64,000 nucleotides of DNA from Thioclava dalianensis (GTDB lineage Bacteria; Pseudomonadota; Alphaproteobacteria; Rhodobacterales; Rhodobacteraceae): positions 186,001 through 250,000 of the forward strand of contig NZ_JHEH01000003.1 of assembly GCF_000715505.1 (NCBI RefSeq). Direction: 5' to 3'. Each line of letters begins with the position of its first letter. Position 1 is the stretch's first letter. The notes under the pieces were generated by a model. That model was given only the letters and a program-made list of their open reading frames with translations. It was not told the DNA's origin and searched no databases. Of the stretch, positions 1-8,229 are shown piece after piece. The position numbers and the translations under genes are program-made.

Positions 1-272
1 GCCAACGGCAAAGGCAGTCCGAAGGCATTCATCGACATGAAGAGCGAATAGGCTCCGATCCCGATAAACACCTGATGCCCAAAGGACAAAAGCCCCGCAT
101 AGCCGCTCAGAAGGTTCCAGCCCTGCGCCATGGCGAAAACGAGCAATATCTCCATCGGCAGGCGATTGTCCGAGGGCAGCCAGATCAGCCCCGCGAGGAG
201 TGCGCCACAGATTGCGACGCCCGGAAGGTAGTCGCCCAAGAGGGCTGCGCGCGCGTGTCGGTTGGGCATCAT
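1..272 (-). CDS. LivM-type ABC transporter permease, 5' part only
   Basis: The N-terminal 90 or so residues of an inner-membrane permease of the LivM class, cut by the window edge. After a short charged N-terminus come two hydrophobic stretches and the family-typical string NLLSGYAGLLSFGHQ at the start of the conserved core. The start ATG at 270-272 overlaps the TGA stop of the upstream permease gene as ATGA, so the two are translationally coupled. An alternative ATG lies one codon later. It would pair with the LivH-type permease to form the membrane channel of a hydrophobic amino-acid-type (HAAT) importer. The substrate cannot be read from the permease alone. Confidence 0.85.
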   Translation of the reverse strand, partial: MMPNRHARAALLGDYLPGVAICGALLAGLIWLPSDNRLPMEILLVFAMAQGWNLLSGYAGLLSFGHQVFIGIGAYSLFMSMNAFGLPLPL

Positions 273-1141
273 ATCTTTTTCCTCGCAAACAGAAACGTCA
301 CGTCGAAATGGCGCACGAGCAGGATCAGCAGGAAGGCAAGATGGCTGAACAGCGGCCCGGAATTGGGATTGAGCTTGAGCCCCACCACCTGAACGACGCC
401 GAGAAAGATCCCCGCGATCAGCGAGCCGCGCAGCGAGCCCAGCCCGCCGATGATCACAACCTCGAAGGAGATCAGCAGCCGCTCCACGCCCGAATAGGGC
501 GAGAACGATGAGCGCACCGCCAGCAACAGCCCCGCCACCGCCGCGAGCATGATCGCGAGCCCCATTGCGCTCGCATAGACCTTGCGGCGATCAAAGCCGA
601 GCGTCTCGAGGATCTCGAAATCATCAGCCGCCGCCCGAAAGGCTCGCCCGATCGTGGTGCGCGTCATCAGCGCACCGACCGCAAGAAACAGCACGATCGC
701 GATCGCGAAGATAATCAGCGGCAAGATCCCGATCGAGACCCCGAACAGCGTGATCCCCGCATCCTGAAGGCTGCCCAGATCGATGGCGCGGATATCGGTG
801 CCAAAGACGCTGACCAGCGCGTTGCGGATGATGATCGACAGGCCCATCGTGGCGATCATCGCAGGCACCGGATTGGGTCCGATCAGCCGGTTGAGCAAGC
901 TAAATTGCAGCAGCCAGCCCACCCCGAAGGCGATGATCGCAACCAGACAGACCACCACGAAGATGTTGAGCGGCATGACCGACAAAAGGGCAGCCCCCAG
1001 ATAAGCGCCCAGCACGATGAATTCGCCATGCGCGATATTGACGACCCGCATGATCCCGAAAGCCAGTGCCAGACCGAGGCCAAAGAGGCCATAAAGCCCT
1101 CCGACCATGACACCGTTGATGATGGCTATAAGAAGGCTCAT
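269..1141 (-). CDS. LivH-type ABC transporter permease
   Basis: A 290-residue polytopic inner-membrane protein of the branched-chain amino acid permease family (E. coli LivH is about 308). The N-terminal GGLYGLFGLGLALAFGIM and NIAHGEF segments are hallmarks of LivH-like permeases. GGLGSLRGSLIAG near residue 235 is the conserved EAA-like cytoplasmic loop that contacts the ATPases. Both ends overlap neighbours by four bases (ATGA), placing it inside a five-gene transporter operon. With an amidase and TetR gene divergent from the operon, the substrate may be an amide or amino-acid-like nitrogen compound rather than leucine; that is inference. Confidence 0.88.
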   Translation of the reverse strand: MSLLIAIINGVMVGGLYGLFGLGLALAFGIMRVVNIAHGEFIVLGAYLGAALLSVMPLNIFVVVCLVAIIAFGVGWLLQFSLLNRLIGPNPVPAMIATMGLSIIIRNALVSVFGTDIRAIDLGSLQDAGITLFGVSIGILPLIIFAIAIVLFLAVGALMTRTTIGRAFRAAADDFEILETLGFDRRKVYASAMGLAIMLAAVAGLLLAVRSSFSPYSGVERLLISFEVVIIGGLGSLRGSLIAGIFLGVVQVVGLKLNPNSGPLFSHLAFLLILLVRHFDVTFLFARKKI

Positions 1142-1845
1142 GCTGCGGTCTCTCCGAAATAGGCGGCCTTGATCGCATCCATCCGGATCTCGCTTGAGGC
1201 ACCCTCAAGCGTCACCTGCCCCTTGAGCAGGCAATAGAGACGGTCGGACACGTCACGCGCCTTGACCGTGTCCTGTTCGACCAGAATGAGCGAAACGCCT
1301 GTTTCGCGGATGCGCGTGAAGCAGGTGTAGATGTCATTGATGATCGTGGGGGCGAGGCCCAGCGACAGCTCATCGCATAGCAAGAGGCGCGGATTGGTGA
1401 GCAACGCGCGGCTGATCGACACCATTTGCTGTTGCCCGCCCGAGAGGTTGCCCGCCAGAGAATAGCGCACCTCGCGCATCGCCGGAAACAGCTCATAGAC
1501 CGCAGCGAGCGTCCACGGCCCCGGGCGTGCCCGCGCCGCGCCCATCAGCAGGTTTTCCTCGACCGTGAGCGAGCCAAACAGCCGCCGCCCCTCAGGCACC
1601 AGCGCCACCCCTGCGCGCGCGATCTTGTCACAGCGCAGCCCGGTGATGTCGCGGCCATCGAGCACGACCCGCCCGTTGCGCACCGGCGTCAGCCCGATGA
1701 TCGCGCGCAGCAGGGTCGATTTGCCCGCCCCGTTCGCGCCGATGATCGCCACGGCCTCGCCTTGGCCTACACTCAGATCGACCCCAAACGTCGCCTGAAG
1801 GTCGCGATAAAAGACGTCGACTTTCTCAAGTGTCAGCAGTGTCAT
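1138..1845 (-). CDS. LivF-type ABC transporter ATPase
   Basis: One of the two nucleotide-binding subunits of the HAAT importer, about 235 residues, the usual LivF size. Visible motifs are Walker A GANGAGKST near residue 38, the signature LSGGQQQ, Walker B LLLCDE and the switch histidine replaced by the family-typical LVEQD stretch. I chose the ATG at 1845 (MTLLTLEKV); a TTG nine bases upstream is in frame. The gene overlaps the end of the LivG-type ATPase by about 20 bp and the start of the LivH-type permease by four. Confidence 0.88.
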   Translation of the reverse strand: MTLLTLEKVDVFYRDLQATFGVDLSVGQGEAVAIIGANGAGKSTLLRAIIGLTPVRNGRVVLDGRDITGLRCDKIARAGVALVPEGRRLFGSLTVEENLLMGAARARPGPWTLAAVYELFPAMREVRYSLAGNLSGGQQQMVSISRALLTNPRLLLCDELSLGLAPTIINDIYTCFTRIRETGVSLILVEQDTVKARDVSDRLYCLLKGQVTLEGASSEIRMDAIKAAYFGETAA

Positions 1846-2554
1846 CGACCGCAATCCCCAGATAAATTTCGTGTACGATGGCCGAGTCCATCACCTCGGC
1901 GGGCGGCCCCTCGATCAGCTTTTCGCCGAAATGCAGCACCATGATCCGGTCCGCGACCGCCATCAGCGCGTGTGCGATATGCTCGATCCACAAGATCGTA
2001 TGGTCTTGCTTGAGCCGCGCGACGATCTCGATCAGCGCATGAACCTCGCCTTCGGTCAGCCCGCCCGCGATCTCGTCGAGCAAGATCACCTTGGTGCCCA
2101 CGCTCATGGCCTTGGCCAGCTCCAGCCGCTTACGGTCCATCAGGGGCAAGCCACCCGCGATCAGCGCCGCCTTGGCGTCGAGGCCAACCGTTTCAAGGAT
2201 CTCCATAGTGCGCGCGGCGGCAGCAGCACCGCGCAGCCCCGGCCCATGGGTCACGCCGGCCAAGACGTTTTCATAGACCGACAGCCCGACAAAGGTCCGC
2301 GGCACCTGATAGGCGCGCCCCAACCCCTGACGCGCCCGCGCATGTTGCGGCGCATCCGAGATGTCTTGGCCGTCCAGCAAAATCCGCCCGCCATCCATCC
2401 GCGCGGTTCCGTCGAGCATGTTGAACAGCGTCGTCTTGCCCGCGCCGTTGGGGCCGATCACGCCCAGACATTCAGACGTGCCGACCGTGAAGCTCACAGT
2501 GTCGACGACGGTCTTGGTGCCATAACGCTTTTTGATCGCGCTTACCTCTAGCAA
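1826..2554 (-). CDS. LivG-type ABC transporter ATPase
   Basis: The second ATPase subunit of the HAAT importer, 242 residues. Walker A is GPNGAGKTT and Walker B VILLDE. The ABC signature is the relaxed LPLMDRKRLELA form seen in many LivG proteins, so it is not a sign of decay. The reading frame opens with TTG at 2554, eight bases after a strong AAGGAGG ribosome-binding site; there is no better ATG. It follows the binding-protein gene after a 92-bp gap containing a GC hairpin. Confidence 0.87.
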   Translation of the reverse strand: MLEVSAIKKRYGTKTVVDTVSFTVGTSECLGVIGPNGAGKTTLFNMLDGTARMDGGRILLDGQDISDAPQHARARQGLGRAYQVPRTFVGLSVYENVLAGVTHGPGLRGAAAAARTMEILETVGLDAKAALIAGGLPLMDRKRLELAKAMSVGTKVILLDEIAGGLTEGEVHALIEIVARLKQDHTILWIEHIAHALMAVADRIMVLHFGEKLIEGPPAEVMDSAIVHEIYLGIAVDDTADT

Positions 2555-2604
2555 TGAAGCGGCCTCCTTGTTGGTAATCGGATAGGAACAGATCGCTTGG
2601 GCGC

Positions 2605-2639
2605 GCGGGCACGGGGCTGACAGCCCGGCCCCCGCCCGC
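2605..2639 (-). other. intergenic GC-rich hairpin between binding-protein gene and LivG gene
   Basis: Inner arms GGGCTG and CAGCCC are separated by one base, with outer arms GCGGGC (2605-2610) and GCCCGC (2634-2639). There is no T-run. It sits directly downstream of the binding-protein stop, where many ABC operons carry an mRNA-stabilising or partial-termination structure that favours binding-protein expression. Confidence 0.4.
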
Positions 2640-2646
2640 TCTCAGC

Positions 2647-3978
2647 TCAGTTCAGCTCTGACAGAAGCTTGAAGTCACTCGCGGCCTTGAAGACCGATTG
2701 ATCACCGGCATAGGTCACGAGGAGGTCGTATGTGTAGGGACCGGAGCGCGCCTTGCGCCATTGCCCGCCCACCAGCGCCGTGCTCGCCAGACCCGATTTG
2801 GGCGCCGCCGCGAAATCGACCTTACCGACGATCGTGTCGATATTGACCTCGCTGAGAGCCGCGCGCAGAGCCTCTTTATCCTTGGGATCGCCCGAGGCCT
2901 TGAGCGCGGCCACCGCGACCTCCCACATGGCATGGGCATAGCCCAAAACCGGGGTCCATTGCGTGCCTTCCTTGTCTTCCCAAGCCTTTGCAAGCTGGGC
3001 GCAGCTCTGGCCCGTCAGGCTTGAAGTGTAGGGCAGCGCCGGGGACCACCAGATTTCAGTCGACATGCCATCGCCGCGATCCCCGAGCGCATTGATACCC
3101 GCCGGGAACAGGAACGCCCCGGCGACGGTCACGACCTCGGGGCGGTAGCTGCCCTGCGCCGCCGAGCGCCAGAACGACACGAACTGGCTTGGGAACATGA
3201 AGCCCGTCAGGTAGTCGGCCTTGCCGTCCTTGAAGCTTGCGACCTGATTGGAGAAATCGGTGGTCTCGGGCTTGAACATGCCGCCATCGATGGGGCTGTA
3301 ATCATGCGCCTTGAGCGTCGGAAACACGCCATGCTCGGGATCTGCAAAGCCGCGCGAGGCGGGTTGATCCACGAAAAACACCCCGACCTTGTCATTGAGC
3401 CTCTTGCGGACAGGCTCCCACATCCCGACATAGGTCCGCCCGATATCCTTGGCCGAAAACAGGAAATGGAAGGTCCAGGGCTTGCCGTTATTCGAATAGG
3501 CCACCGGCCCGCCCCGCGCGCCCACCAGCGCATCCGAGGGGATCAGCGTCGAGAGCATCGGCGTGCGCGAGATCGCGGCCATCTGCCCGCCGGTGATCGG
3601 TGCATAGCCTTCGGTGGCCACGATCAGATCGACCTTGTCGCGCGTCATCAGCCCGGTTGTGACCTGCGCTGCGGTGTTGACCGAGCTTTGGCTGTCGCGC
3701 ACGAGGATCTCGACCGAATAGCGCGATCCGCCGATCTGGAGACCGCCATCAAAGAGCTTGGCCAGTTGGTCTTTCACGAATTCCGTCGTCTCGCCAAAGC
3801 CCGCGCCGGGCCCGCTGATCTGCGCGACCCAACCGATGCGCAGCGTCTTGTCGGTGGCGGCATTGGCCGAGGGGAAACGCAGCGTGAAGGCCGCAGCCCC
3901 GGTTGCAAGCGACGCCTTCAAGACCCCCCGTCGCGTGAGCGCGGACCTTGAAAGCCCTGAATGTTTGATGTCCGTCAT
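2647..3978 (-). CDS. Periplasmic substrate-binding protein of HAAT-type ABC transporter
   Basis: A 443-residue type I periplasmic binding protein (Peripla_BP_6 class). The N-terminus carries LTRRGVLKA followed by a hydrophobic stretch ending in AAFTLRFPSANA, a twin-arginine (Tat)-like signal. That is typical for longer binding proteins linked to amide or urea uptake. The start ATG at 3978 was preferred over one seven codons upstream because AGGGAGGA lies just before it. This is the first gene of the operon, so it should be the most highly expressed. The conserved GWVAQISGP opening and the GYAHAMWEVAVAALKA helix fit the amide/branched-chain group. The ligand is unknown. Confidence 0.85.
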   Translation of the reverse strand: MTDIKHSGLSRSALTRRGVLKASLATGAAAFTLRFPSANAATDKTLRIGWVAQISGPGAGFGETTEFVKDQLAKLFDGGLQIGGSRYSVEILVRDSQSSVNTAAQVTTGLMTRDKVDLIVATEGYAPITGGQMAAISRTPMLSTLIPSDALVGARGGPVAYSNNGKPWTFHFLFSAKDIGRTYVGMWEPVRKRLNDKVGVFFVDQPASRGFADPEHGVFPTLKAHDYSPIDGGMFKPETTDFSNQVASFKDGKADYLTGFMFPSQFVSFWRSAAQGSYRPEVVTVAGAFLFPAGINALGDRGDGMSTEIWWSPALPYTSSLTGQSCAQLAKAWEDKEGTQWTPVLGYAHAMWEVAVAALKASGDPKDKEALRAALSEVNIDTIVGKVDFAAAPKSGLASTALVGGQWRKARSGPYTYDLLVTYAGDQSVFKAASDFKLLSELN

Positions 3979-4071
3979 GCCGTCCTCCCTGAGCAGCATT
4001 GCGATATTTCGGCCGGTTTCCGGCTCATTTGACGAAAACCATACGAAGCGAAAAAGATAATGTCAATCACT

Positions 4072-4092
4072 TGATCGGATCATATGATCGGT
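4072..4092. promoter_or_regulatory. candidate operator between transporter operon and amidase gene
   Basis: A perfect 12-bp palindrome GATCATATGATC (4078-4089) is overlapped by a 13-bp-spaced direct repeat of TGATCGG (4072-4078 and 4085-4091). It lies in the 194-bp divergent control region between the binding-protein gene and the amidase, in a locally AT-richer stretch. The adjacent TetR gene is the obvious candidate binder. Confidence 0.5.
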
Positions 4093-4172
4093 TTAGCTTG
4101 CGCCATGGTCCGCACATCCGGGCCGAGACATTTGCGCCCGCGTTGGCCGCGCGCATAGGGAGGAGACAAGCC

Positions 4173-5585
4173 TTGGAAGACAAACAGATTTGGGAGCTGG
4201 ACGCCGTCGCAACCGCGGCCGCAATTCGCGAGCGCAAGTTCACCAGTCGCGAGGCGGTGATGGCCGCGCTCAACCGCCTCGATGCGGTCAATCCGAAAAT
4301 TAATGCCGTCGTCAATGTGCTGCGCGAGGAGGCTCTGGCAGCCGCCGATGCCGCCGATGCAGCCCTTGCCAATGGCGATCTGCTCGGTCCGCTGCACGGG
4401 GTGCCGATCACCACCAAGATCAATGTGGATCTGGCCGGTCAGCCCACGACAAACGGGCTGGTTGCGCTCAAGGATGCCGTTGCCCGCACCGACAGCGCCC
4501 CGGTTGCCAATCTCAAGGCGGCGGGTGCCGTGATCATCGGGCAAACCAACATTCCCGCCTTTTGCTATCGCTGGTTCACCAGCAATGACCTGCATGGCGC
4601 CACGCTCAACCCGTGGAACCCGAAGATCTCGACCGGCGGCTCAAGCGGCGGGGCGGCGGCGGCAGCGGCAACCGGCATCGGCACACTGGCCCATGGCAAT
4701 GACGTCGCAGGCTCGGTCCGCCTCCCCGCCGCCGCCTGCGGTCTTTACGGGATGAAGGCCACGATGGGCCGCATTCCGGGCTATACCGAGGGGCCGGTCG
4801 AAAAGCCGATGACGATTCAGGCCGGGGCCTCGGAGGGGATCATTGCGCGCAGCGTGCGCGATATCCGGCTGGGCCTAGAGGTGTTGGCACGCCCCGATCC
4901 CCGCGACCCCGATCACATAGTGCCCGCAGCGGCCAGCTCAGACGAGGGCCGCCCGTGCCGGGTCGCGCTGTTTGCGGGCAGCTCAGAGCTGCCGGTCCAC
5001 CCCGAAGTAGAGGCGACCCTGCGCCGCGCCGCGCGCTGGCTGGAAGAGGCGGGCTATATCGTCGATGAGGTCGCCCCGCCGCGTCTGGCCGAGATGGGGC
5101 GGCTCTGGATGACGCTTCTTTATGCCGAGACGGGCGTCTCTGGGCGCGAGATGCTGTTGGAGATGGGGGGCGAGGACTTCCGCACCGCTTATCTCCACAC
5201 CGAGGCCAATCTGCCCACGCTCGATATGGCCGGTTTCGTGCAAGCCTGGTTGACCCGCCACACGATCGAGCGCGCGTGGTCGCAGTTCTTCCAGACCTAT
5301 CCGCTCGTGCTCACGCCGATCTCGTGCCAGCCGATTTTCCCCGTTGACTACGATCTGCAAAGTCGTGATACGGTTGGGGAAATTATGACGGCTTACAGCT
5401 CTTTGCCTGCGATTGCGGGCCTCGGCCTGCCCGCTATTTCCGTCCCCGCCGGGTCCACGAATGGTCATCCGGCCGGGGTTCAGATCGTCTCGGGCTGGTT
5501 CAACGAGGAGCGCTGCCTGCGTGCGGCTGAGATCATGGAAGCGCAAATCGGTGCGATCGCTCCGATCGACCCAAAGGCGGATTAA
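4173..5585 (+). CDS. Amidase-signature-family hydrolase
   Basis: A cytoplasmic amidase of about 470 residues (amidase signature family, Ser-cisSer-Lys triad) that hydrolyses an amide to acid and ammonia. The triad is visible as Lys82 (in TTKIN), Ser157 (GGSSGG) and Ser181 (AGSVRLPAA), numbering from TTG at 4173. I chose TTG because a GGGAGGAG site at 4158-4165 precedes it and the resulting length matches the family; the frame stays open upstream but with no family sequence. It is divergent from the HAAT importer and followed after 5 bp by a TetR gene. This suggests uptake and hydrolysis of one amide-type compound under local control. The specific substrate is not readable. Confidence 0.87.
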   Translation: MEDKQIWELDAVATAAAIRERKFTSREAVMAALNRLDAVNPKINAVVNVLREEALAAADAADAALANGDLLGPLHGVPITTKINVDLAGQPTTNGLVALKDAVARTDSAPVANLKAAGAVIIGQTNIPAFCYRWFTSNDLHGATLNPWNPKISTGGSSGGAAAAAATGIGTLAHGNDVAGSVRLPAAACGLYGMKATMGRIPGYTEGPVEKPMTIQAGASEGIIARSVRDIRLGLEVLARPDPRDPDHIVPAAASSDEGRPCRVALFAGSSELPVHPEVEATLRRAARWLEEAGYIVDEVAPPRLAEMGRLWMTLLYAETGVSGREMLLEMGGEDFRTAYLHTEANLPTLDMAGFVQAWLTRHTIERAWSQFFQTYPLVLTPISCQPIFPVDYDLQSRDTVGEIMTAYSSLPAIAGLGLPAISVPAGSTNGHPAGVQIVSGWFNEERCLRAAEIMEAQIGAIAPIDPKAD

Positions 5586-5590
5586 ATATC

Positions 5591-6247
5591 ATGGCTCCAG
5601 CGCAGGCGAATAAAATGAAACTTCCTGCGCGGAGCCGCCGACCGGCGCGCCCGCAGAGCGATGGCAAACGCGAACAGATCGCCGCCGCTGCCCTGCGGGT
5701 GATGCTGCAAAAAGGCGTGTTCGACATCACGACCCGCAAGATCGCCGCCGAGGCGGAGATCAGTGTCGCCACGCTGCATTATCACTTCAACGACAAGGAA
5801 GAGATCATCTTCTCCGTGATGGAGAATTTCGTCTCGCAGTACAGATCGCGGCTGAACGACGCACTCGGCGACAGCACCGATCTGCCCCAGCGCATCGAAG
5901 TGCTCATCCATTTCGTCTGCTCCGAGATCCGGCGCGCCCCGGCCGAGCAGATCTTGCTACAGGAAATGTCGCTCTACATGCTGCGCCATCCCGAGGGCCA
6001 AGATCTCGCACGCGCCAAGGACGAGCATTTCCAAGATCTCTATGCCAGCGCCTTCTCGCAGCTCGTGGAGGACACGCCCGAGGCGCAGCAAAAACTGCGC
6101 GCGCTGAGCAACCTCATCTATACAAGCCTCGTGGGCCTGTTCAATCAGTGGCTTGCCACGCAAGACGATCCGCTGTTCGCCCGCTCCGCCGACAACCTGA
6201 TTATCGCCGCAAAAGCATTTGCAGCGGCGCAGGGCCTGTCCCGCTAA
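5591..6247 (+). CDS. TetR-family transcriptional regulator
   Basis: A 218-residue TetR-type repressor. The N-terminal helix-turn-helix spans about residues 20-65 (KREQIAAAALRVM, ITTRKIAAEAEIS, TLHYHFNDKEEI), preceded by a basic arm; the rest is the variable ligand-binding domain. It starts 5 bp after the amidase stop and is presumably cotranscribed with it. The dyad at 4072-4092 in the control region of amidase and transporter is the likely target. A later in-frame ATG (residue 9) is possible as the start. Confidence 0.85.
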   Translation: MAPAQANKMKLPARSRRPARPQSDGKREQIAAAALRVMLQKGVFDITTRKIAAEAEISVATLHYHFNDKEEIIFSVMENFVSQYRSRLNDALGDSTDLPQRIEVLIHFVCSEIRRAPAEQILLQEMSLYMLRHPEGQDLARAKDEHFQDLYASAFSQLVEDTPEAQQKLRALSNLIYTSLVGLFNQWLATQDDPLFARSADNLIIAAKAFAAAQGLSR

Positions 6248-6310
6248 GCGAGGGGCAAGGCCACCGGCAATCTCGCGCATGAGAGGCCATCACTGGCCCG
6301 AAGCGCCCGC

Positions 6311-7459
6311 CTAGCCTACGCGCACGCCCTTCACCCAAGTCCCCCGCAGCGCACCCGAACCGTTCAACCGGCGCACGCGGATCAGATCGGCGCGCTTTCC
6401 CAGCTCCAGACGTCCGCGATCCGACAGCCCGACCGCATCGGCGGGCGCCGAGGTCACACAGGCCACGCCGCGCGCCAGATCGTCCCAAAGATCCCCCAGC
6501 AGCAGCGCCGAGGACAGCAGCGCCGAGGGCACATAATCCGACGAGACGATATCCAGCAGATCGGCCTCGGCCAGCTCATGGGCCGCCACATTGCCCGAAT
6601 GCGAGCCGCCCCGGATCAGGTTCGGCGCGCCCATCATCACCGCGATCCCTTGGTCGCGGCAGGCCTGCGCTGCCTCACGCGTGGTCGGAAACTCGGCAAA
6701 TTGCACGCCCTGCATGGCTGATTGCGCCACCTGATCGGCGGTGGTGTCGTCATGGCTGGCCAGCACCGCGCCAAAACGCCCTGCCGCTGCGACCGCCGCC
6801 TCCATATGGCGCGCGCCCAGACGCTCTCGCAGAGCGATCTGACTCGCGACGTGATCTTCGAAATCGGCCTCGCTCAGCCCGTGCTTGCCGCAGACATAGT
6901 CGCGCAGCTTCTCAAGATCGCGAAACTGCCGCGAGCCGGGGGTGTGATCCATCAAGCTCACGATGCCCACCCGATCCTCGGGGCCGAATTTCGCAAGCTC
7001 CTCGATCAGCGTCTCGGAACAGGCTTCGGCGCGCAGATGCAGGTAATGGCTGATGCGCAACCCATCCGCATCGCGCATCGCGAGGATCTCGCTGGCAAGC
7101 GCGCGGGCATATTCGTTGTAATCGGTGCGATTGGTCGATGAGGCCCCGATCGAACCCACCCGCAGCGCGTCGAACACGGTCGTGATCCCGACCGAGGCCA
7201 GCTCGGCATCATGGGCGATAATCGCCGCCGAATGGGGCCAGTTCACCTTCGGGCGCGGCTCGATATGGCGCTCTAGATTGTCGGTGTGCAGCTCTATCAG
7301 CCCCGGCATCACCAGATCGCCCTCGCAATCGACGGCGCCTGCGGGCACGCCCTGCCCCGGCTCGATCCGGGCGATCTGCCCATCCACGACATGAAGCGCA
7401 CCGCGCATCACCTCGCGCGGCAGAACAAGGGTGGCATTGGCGAGGATGAAATCACTCAT
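6311..7459 (-). CDS. phnM: Alpha-D-ribose 1-methylphosphonate 5-triphosphate diphosphatase PhnM
   Basis: A 382-residue amidohydrolase-superfamily enzyme (E. coli PhnM is 378) that removes diphosphate from ribose-1-phosphonate 5-triphosphate to give the substrate of C-P lyase. Characteristic strings are GLIELHTDNLERH, SLMDHTPGSRQF and LASHDDTT, carrying metal-binding His/Asp residues. The ATG at 7459 is preceded by CGGAG; an upstream in-frame start lacks support. It is separated from the main phn operon and transcribed from the divergent region shared with the DUF1045 gene, where a Pho-box-like repeat lies. Confidence 0.93.
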   Translation of the reverse strand: MSDFILANATLVLPREVMRGALHVVDGQIARIEPGQGVPAGAVDCEGDLVMPGLIELHTDNLERHIEPRPKVNWPHSAAIIAHDAELASVGITTVFDALRVGSIGASSTNRTDYNEYARALASEILAMRDADGLRISHYLHLRAEACSETLIEELAKFGPEDRVGIVSLMDHTPGSRQFRDLEKLRDYVCGKHGLSEADFEDHVASQIALRERLGARHMEAAVAAAGRFGAVLASHDDTTADQVAQSAMQGVQFAEFPTTREAAQACRDQGIAVMMGAPNLIRGGSHSGNVAAHELAEADLLDIVSSDYVPSALLSSALLLGDLWDDLARGVACVTSAPADAVGLSDRGRLELGKRADLIRVRRLNGSGALRGTWVKGVRVG

Positions 7460-7499
7460 GAGAGGCTCCGTTTGAACGTCTTGCCGCTGTCGCATTGAA

Positions 7500-7517
7500 G
7501 TGTCACATCACTGTGGC
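7500..7517 (+). promoter_or_regulatory. Pho-box-like direct repeat
   Basis: GTGTCAC-ATCA-CTGTGGC: two 7-mers resembling CTGTCAT, 11 bp apart, the known geometry of PhoB operator units. A further CTGTCGC lies just upstream (7487-7493), although off the 11-bp phase. It sits between divergent phnM and the DUF1045 gene, so phosphate-starvation induction of one or both is expected. Confidence 0.5.
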
Positions 7518-7539
7518 ACTTTGATGGGAAAAGGCGGTT

Positions 7540-8229
7540 ATGGGATATTATACGCGATACGCCATCTACTATGCGCCGCACGATGAGTTGATGCAGGCGG
7601 GCTCCAACTGGTTGGGTTGGGATGCCGCCGCAGGGGCTGAGGTCGCACAGCCTGAGCTGGACGGGATGGCGCCGCCGCTCTCGCAGATCACCGCCGCGCC
7701 GCGCAAATACGGCTTCCACGCCACGATCAAAGCGCCCTTCCGGCTGGCCGACGGCCTGACCGGGGATGATCTTGGCGAGGCGATGGGGGCGCTGGCCGGG
7801 CAGCTGGCCCCGGTCACGCTCGACGCCTTGGAGGTCGCGCAGCTGGGCGATTTCGTGGCCCTGCGCCCTGCAGGCGATGTGACGGCGCTGCGCGCGCTGG
7901 CCGCTACGGTGGTCGAGCGGCTGGACCGCTACCGCGCGCCGCTCAGCGAGAGCGAGCTTGCCAAACGCGATCCGGCTGCGTTGAGCCCGCGTCAGGCCGA
8001 GCTGCTGGCGCGGTTTGGCTACCCTTATGTTTTCGAGCAATTCCAGTTGCATCTGACGCTGAGCGGCCCGCTTTCGCCCGATCTGGCAGAGGCGCTCTCC
8101 GCGCAGGCCCGTCGCTACTTCGCCCCCTATCTCGGCGCGCCGCATGTGATCGATACACTGTGCCTCTTCGGCGAGGATCCGCAAAGCGGCCATTTCCATC
8201 TGTTGCATCGTTACGCCCTCACCGGGTGA
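7540..8229 (+). CDS. DUF1045 phosphonate-metabolism protein, 2H-phosphoesterase-like
   Basis: A 229-residue protein of the DUF1045 family found in alphaproteobacterial phn clusters. Two H-x-T/S motifs typical of 2H phosphoesterases are visible: His60-Ala-Thr62 (in FHATIKAPF) and His171-Leu-Thr173 (in LHLTLSGPL), about 110 residues apart. These enzymes open 2',3'- or 1,2-cyclic phosphates. No phnP, the usual cyclic phosphodiesterase at the end of the C-P lyase pathway, is seen here, so this protein may replace it (inference). The start follows AAGGCGG. Its 3' end overlaps convergent phnN by 19 bp. Confidence 0.85.
   Translation: MGYYTRYAIYYAPHDELMQAGSNWLGWDAAAGAEVAQPELDGMAPPLSQITAAPRKYGFHATIKAPFRLADGLTGDDLGEAMGALAGQLAPVTLDALEVAQLGDFVALRPAGDVTALRALAATVVERLDRYRAPLSESELAKRDPAALSPRQAELLARFGYPYVFEQFQLHLTLSGPLSPDLAEALSAQARRYFAPYLGAPHVIDTLCLFGEDPQSGHFHLLHRYALTG

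Noticed and set aside
1826-2554. Degenerate ABC signature in the LivG-type ATPase as a sign of decay
   Set aside because: The relaxed form with RKRLELA is common in functional LivG-type ATPases; Walker A and B are intact.
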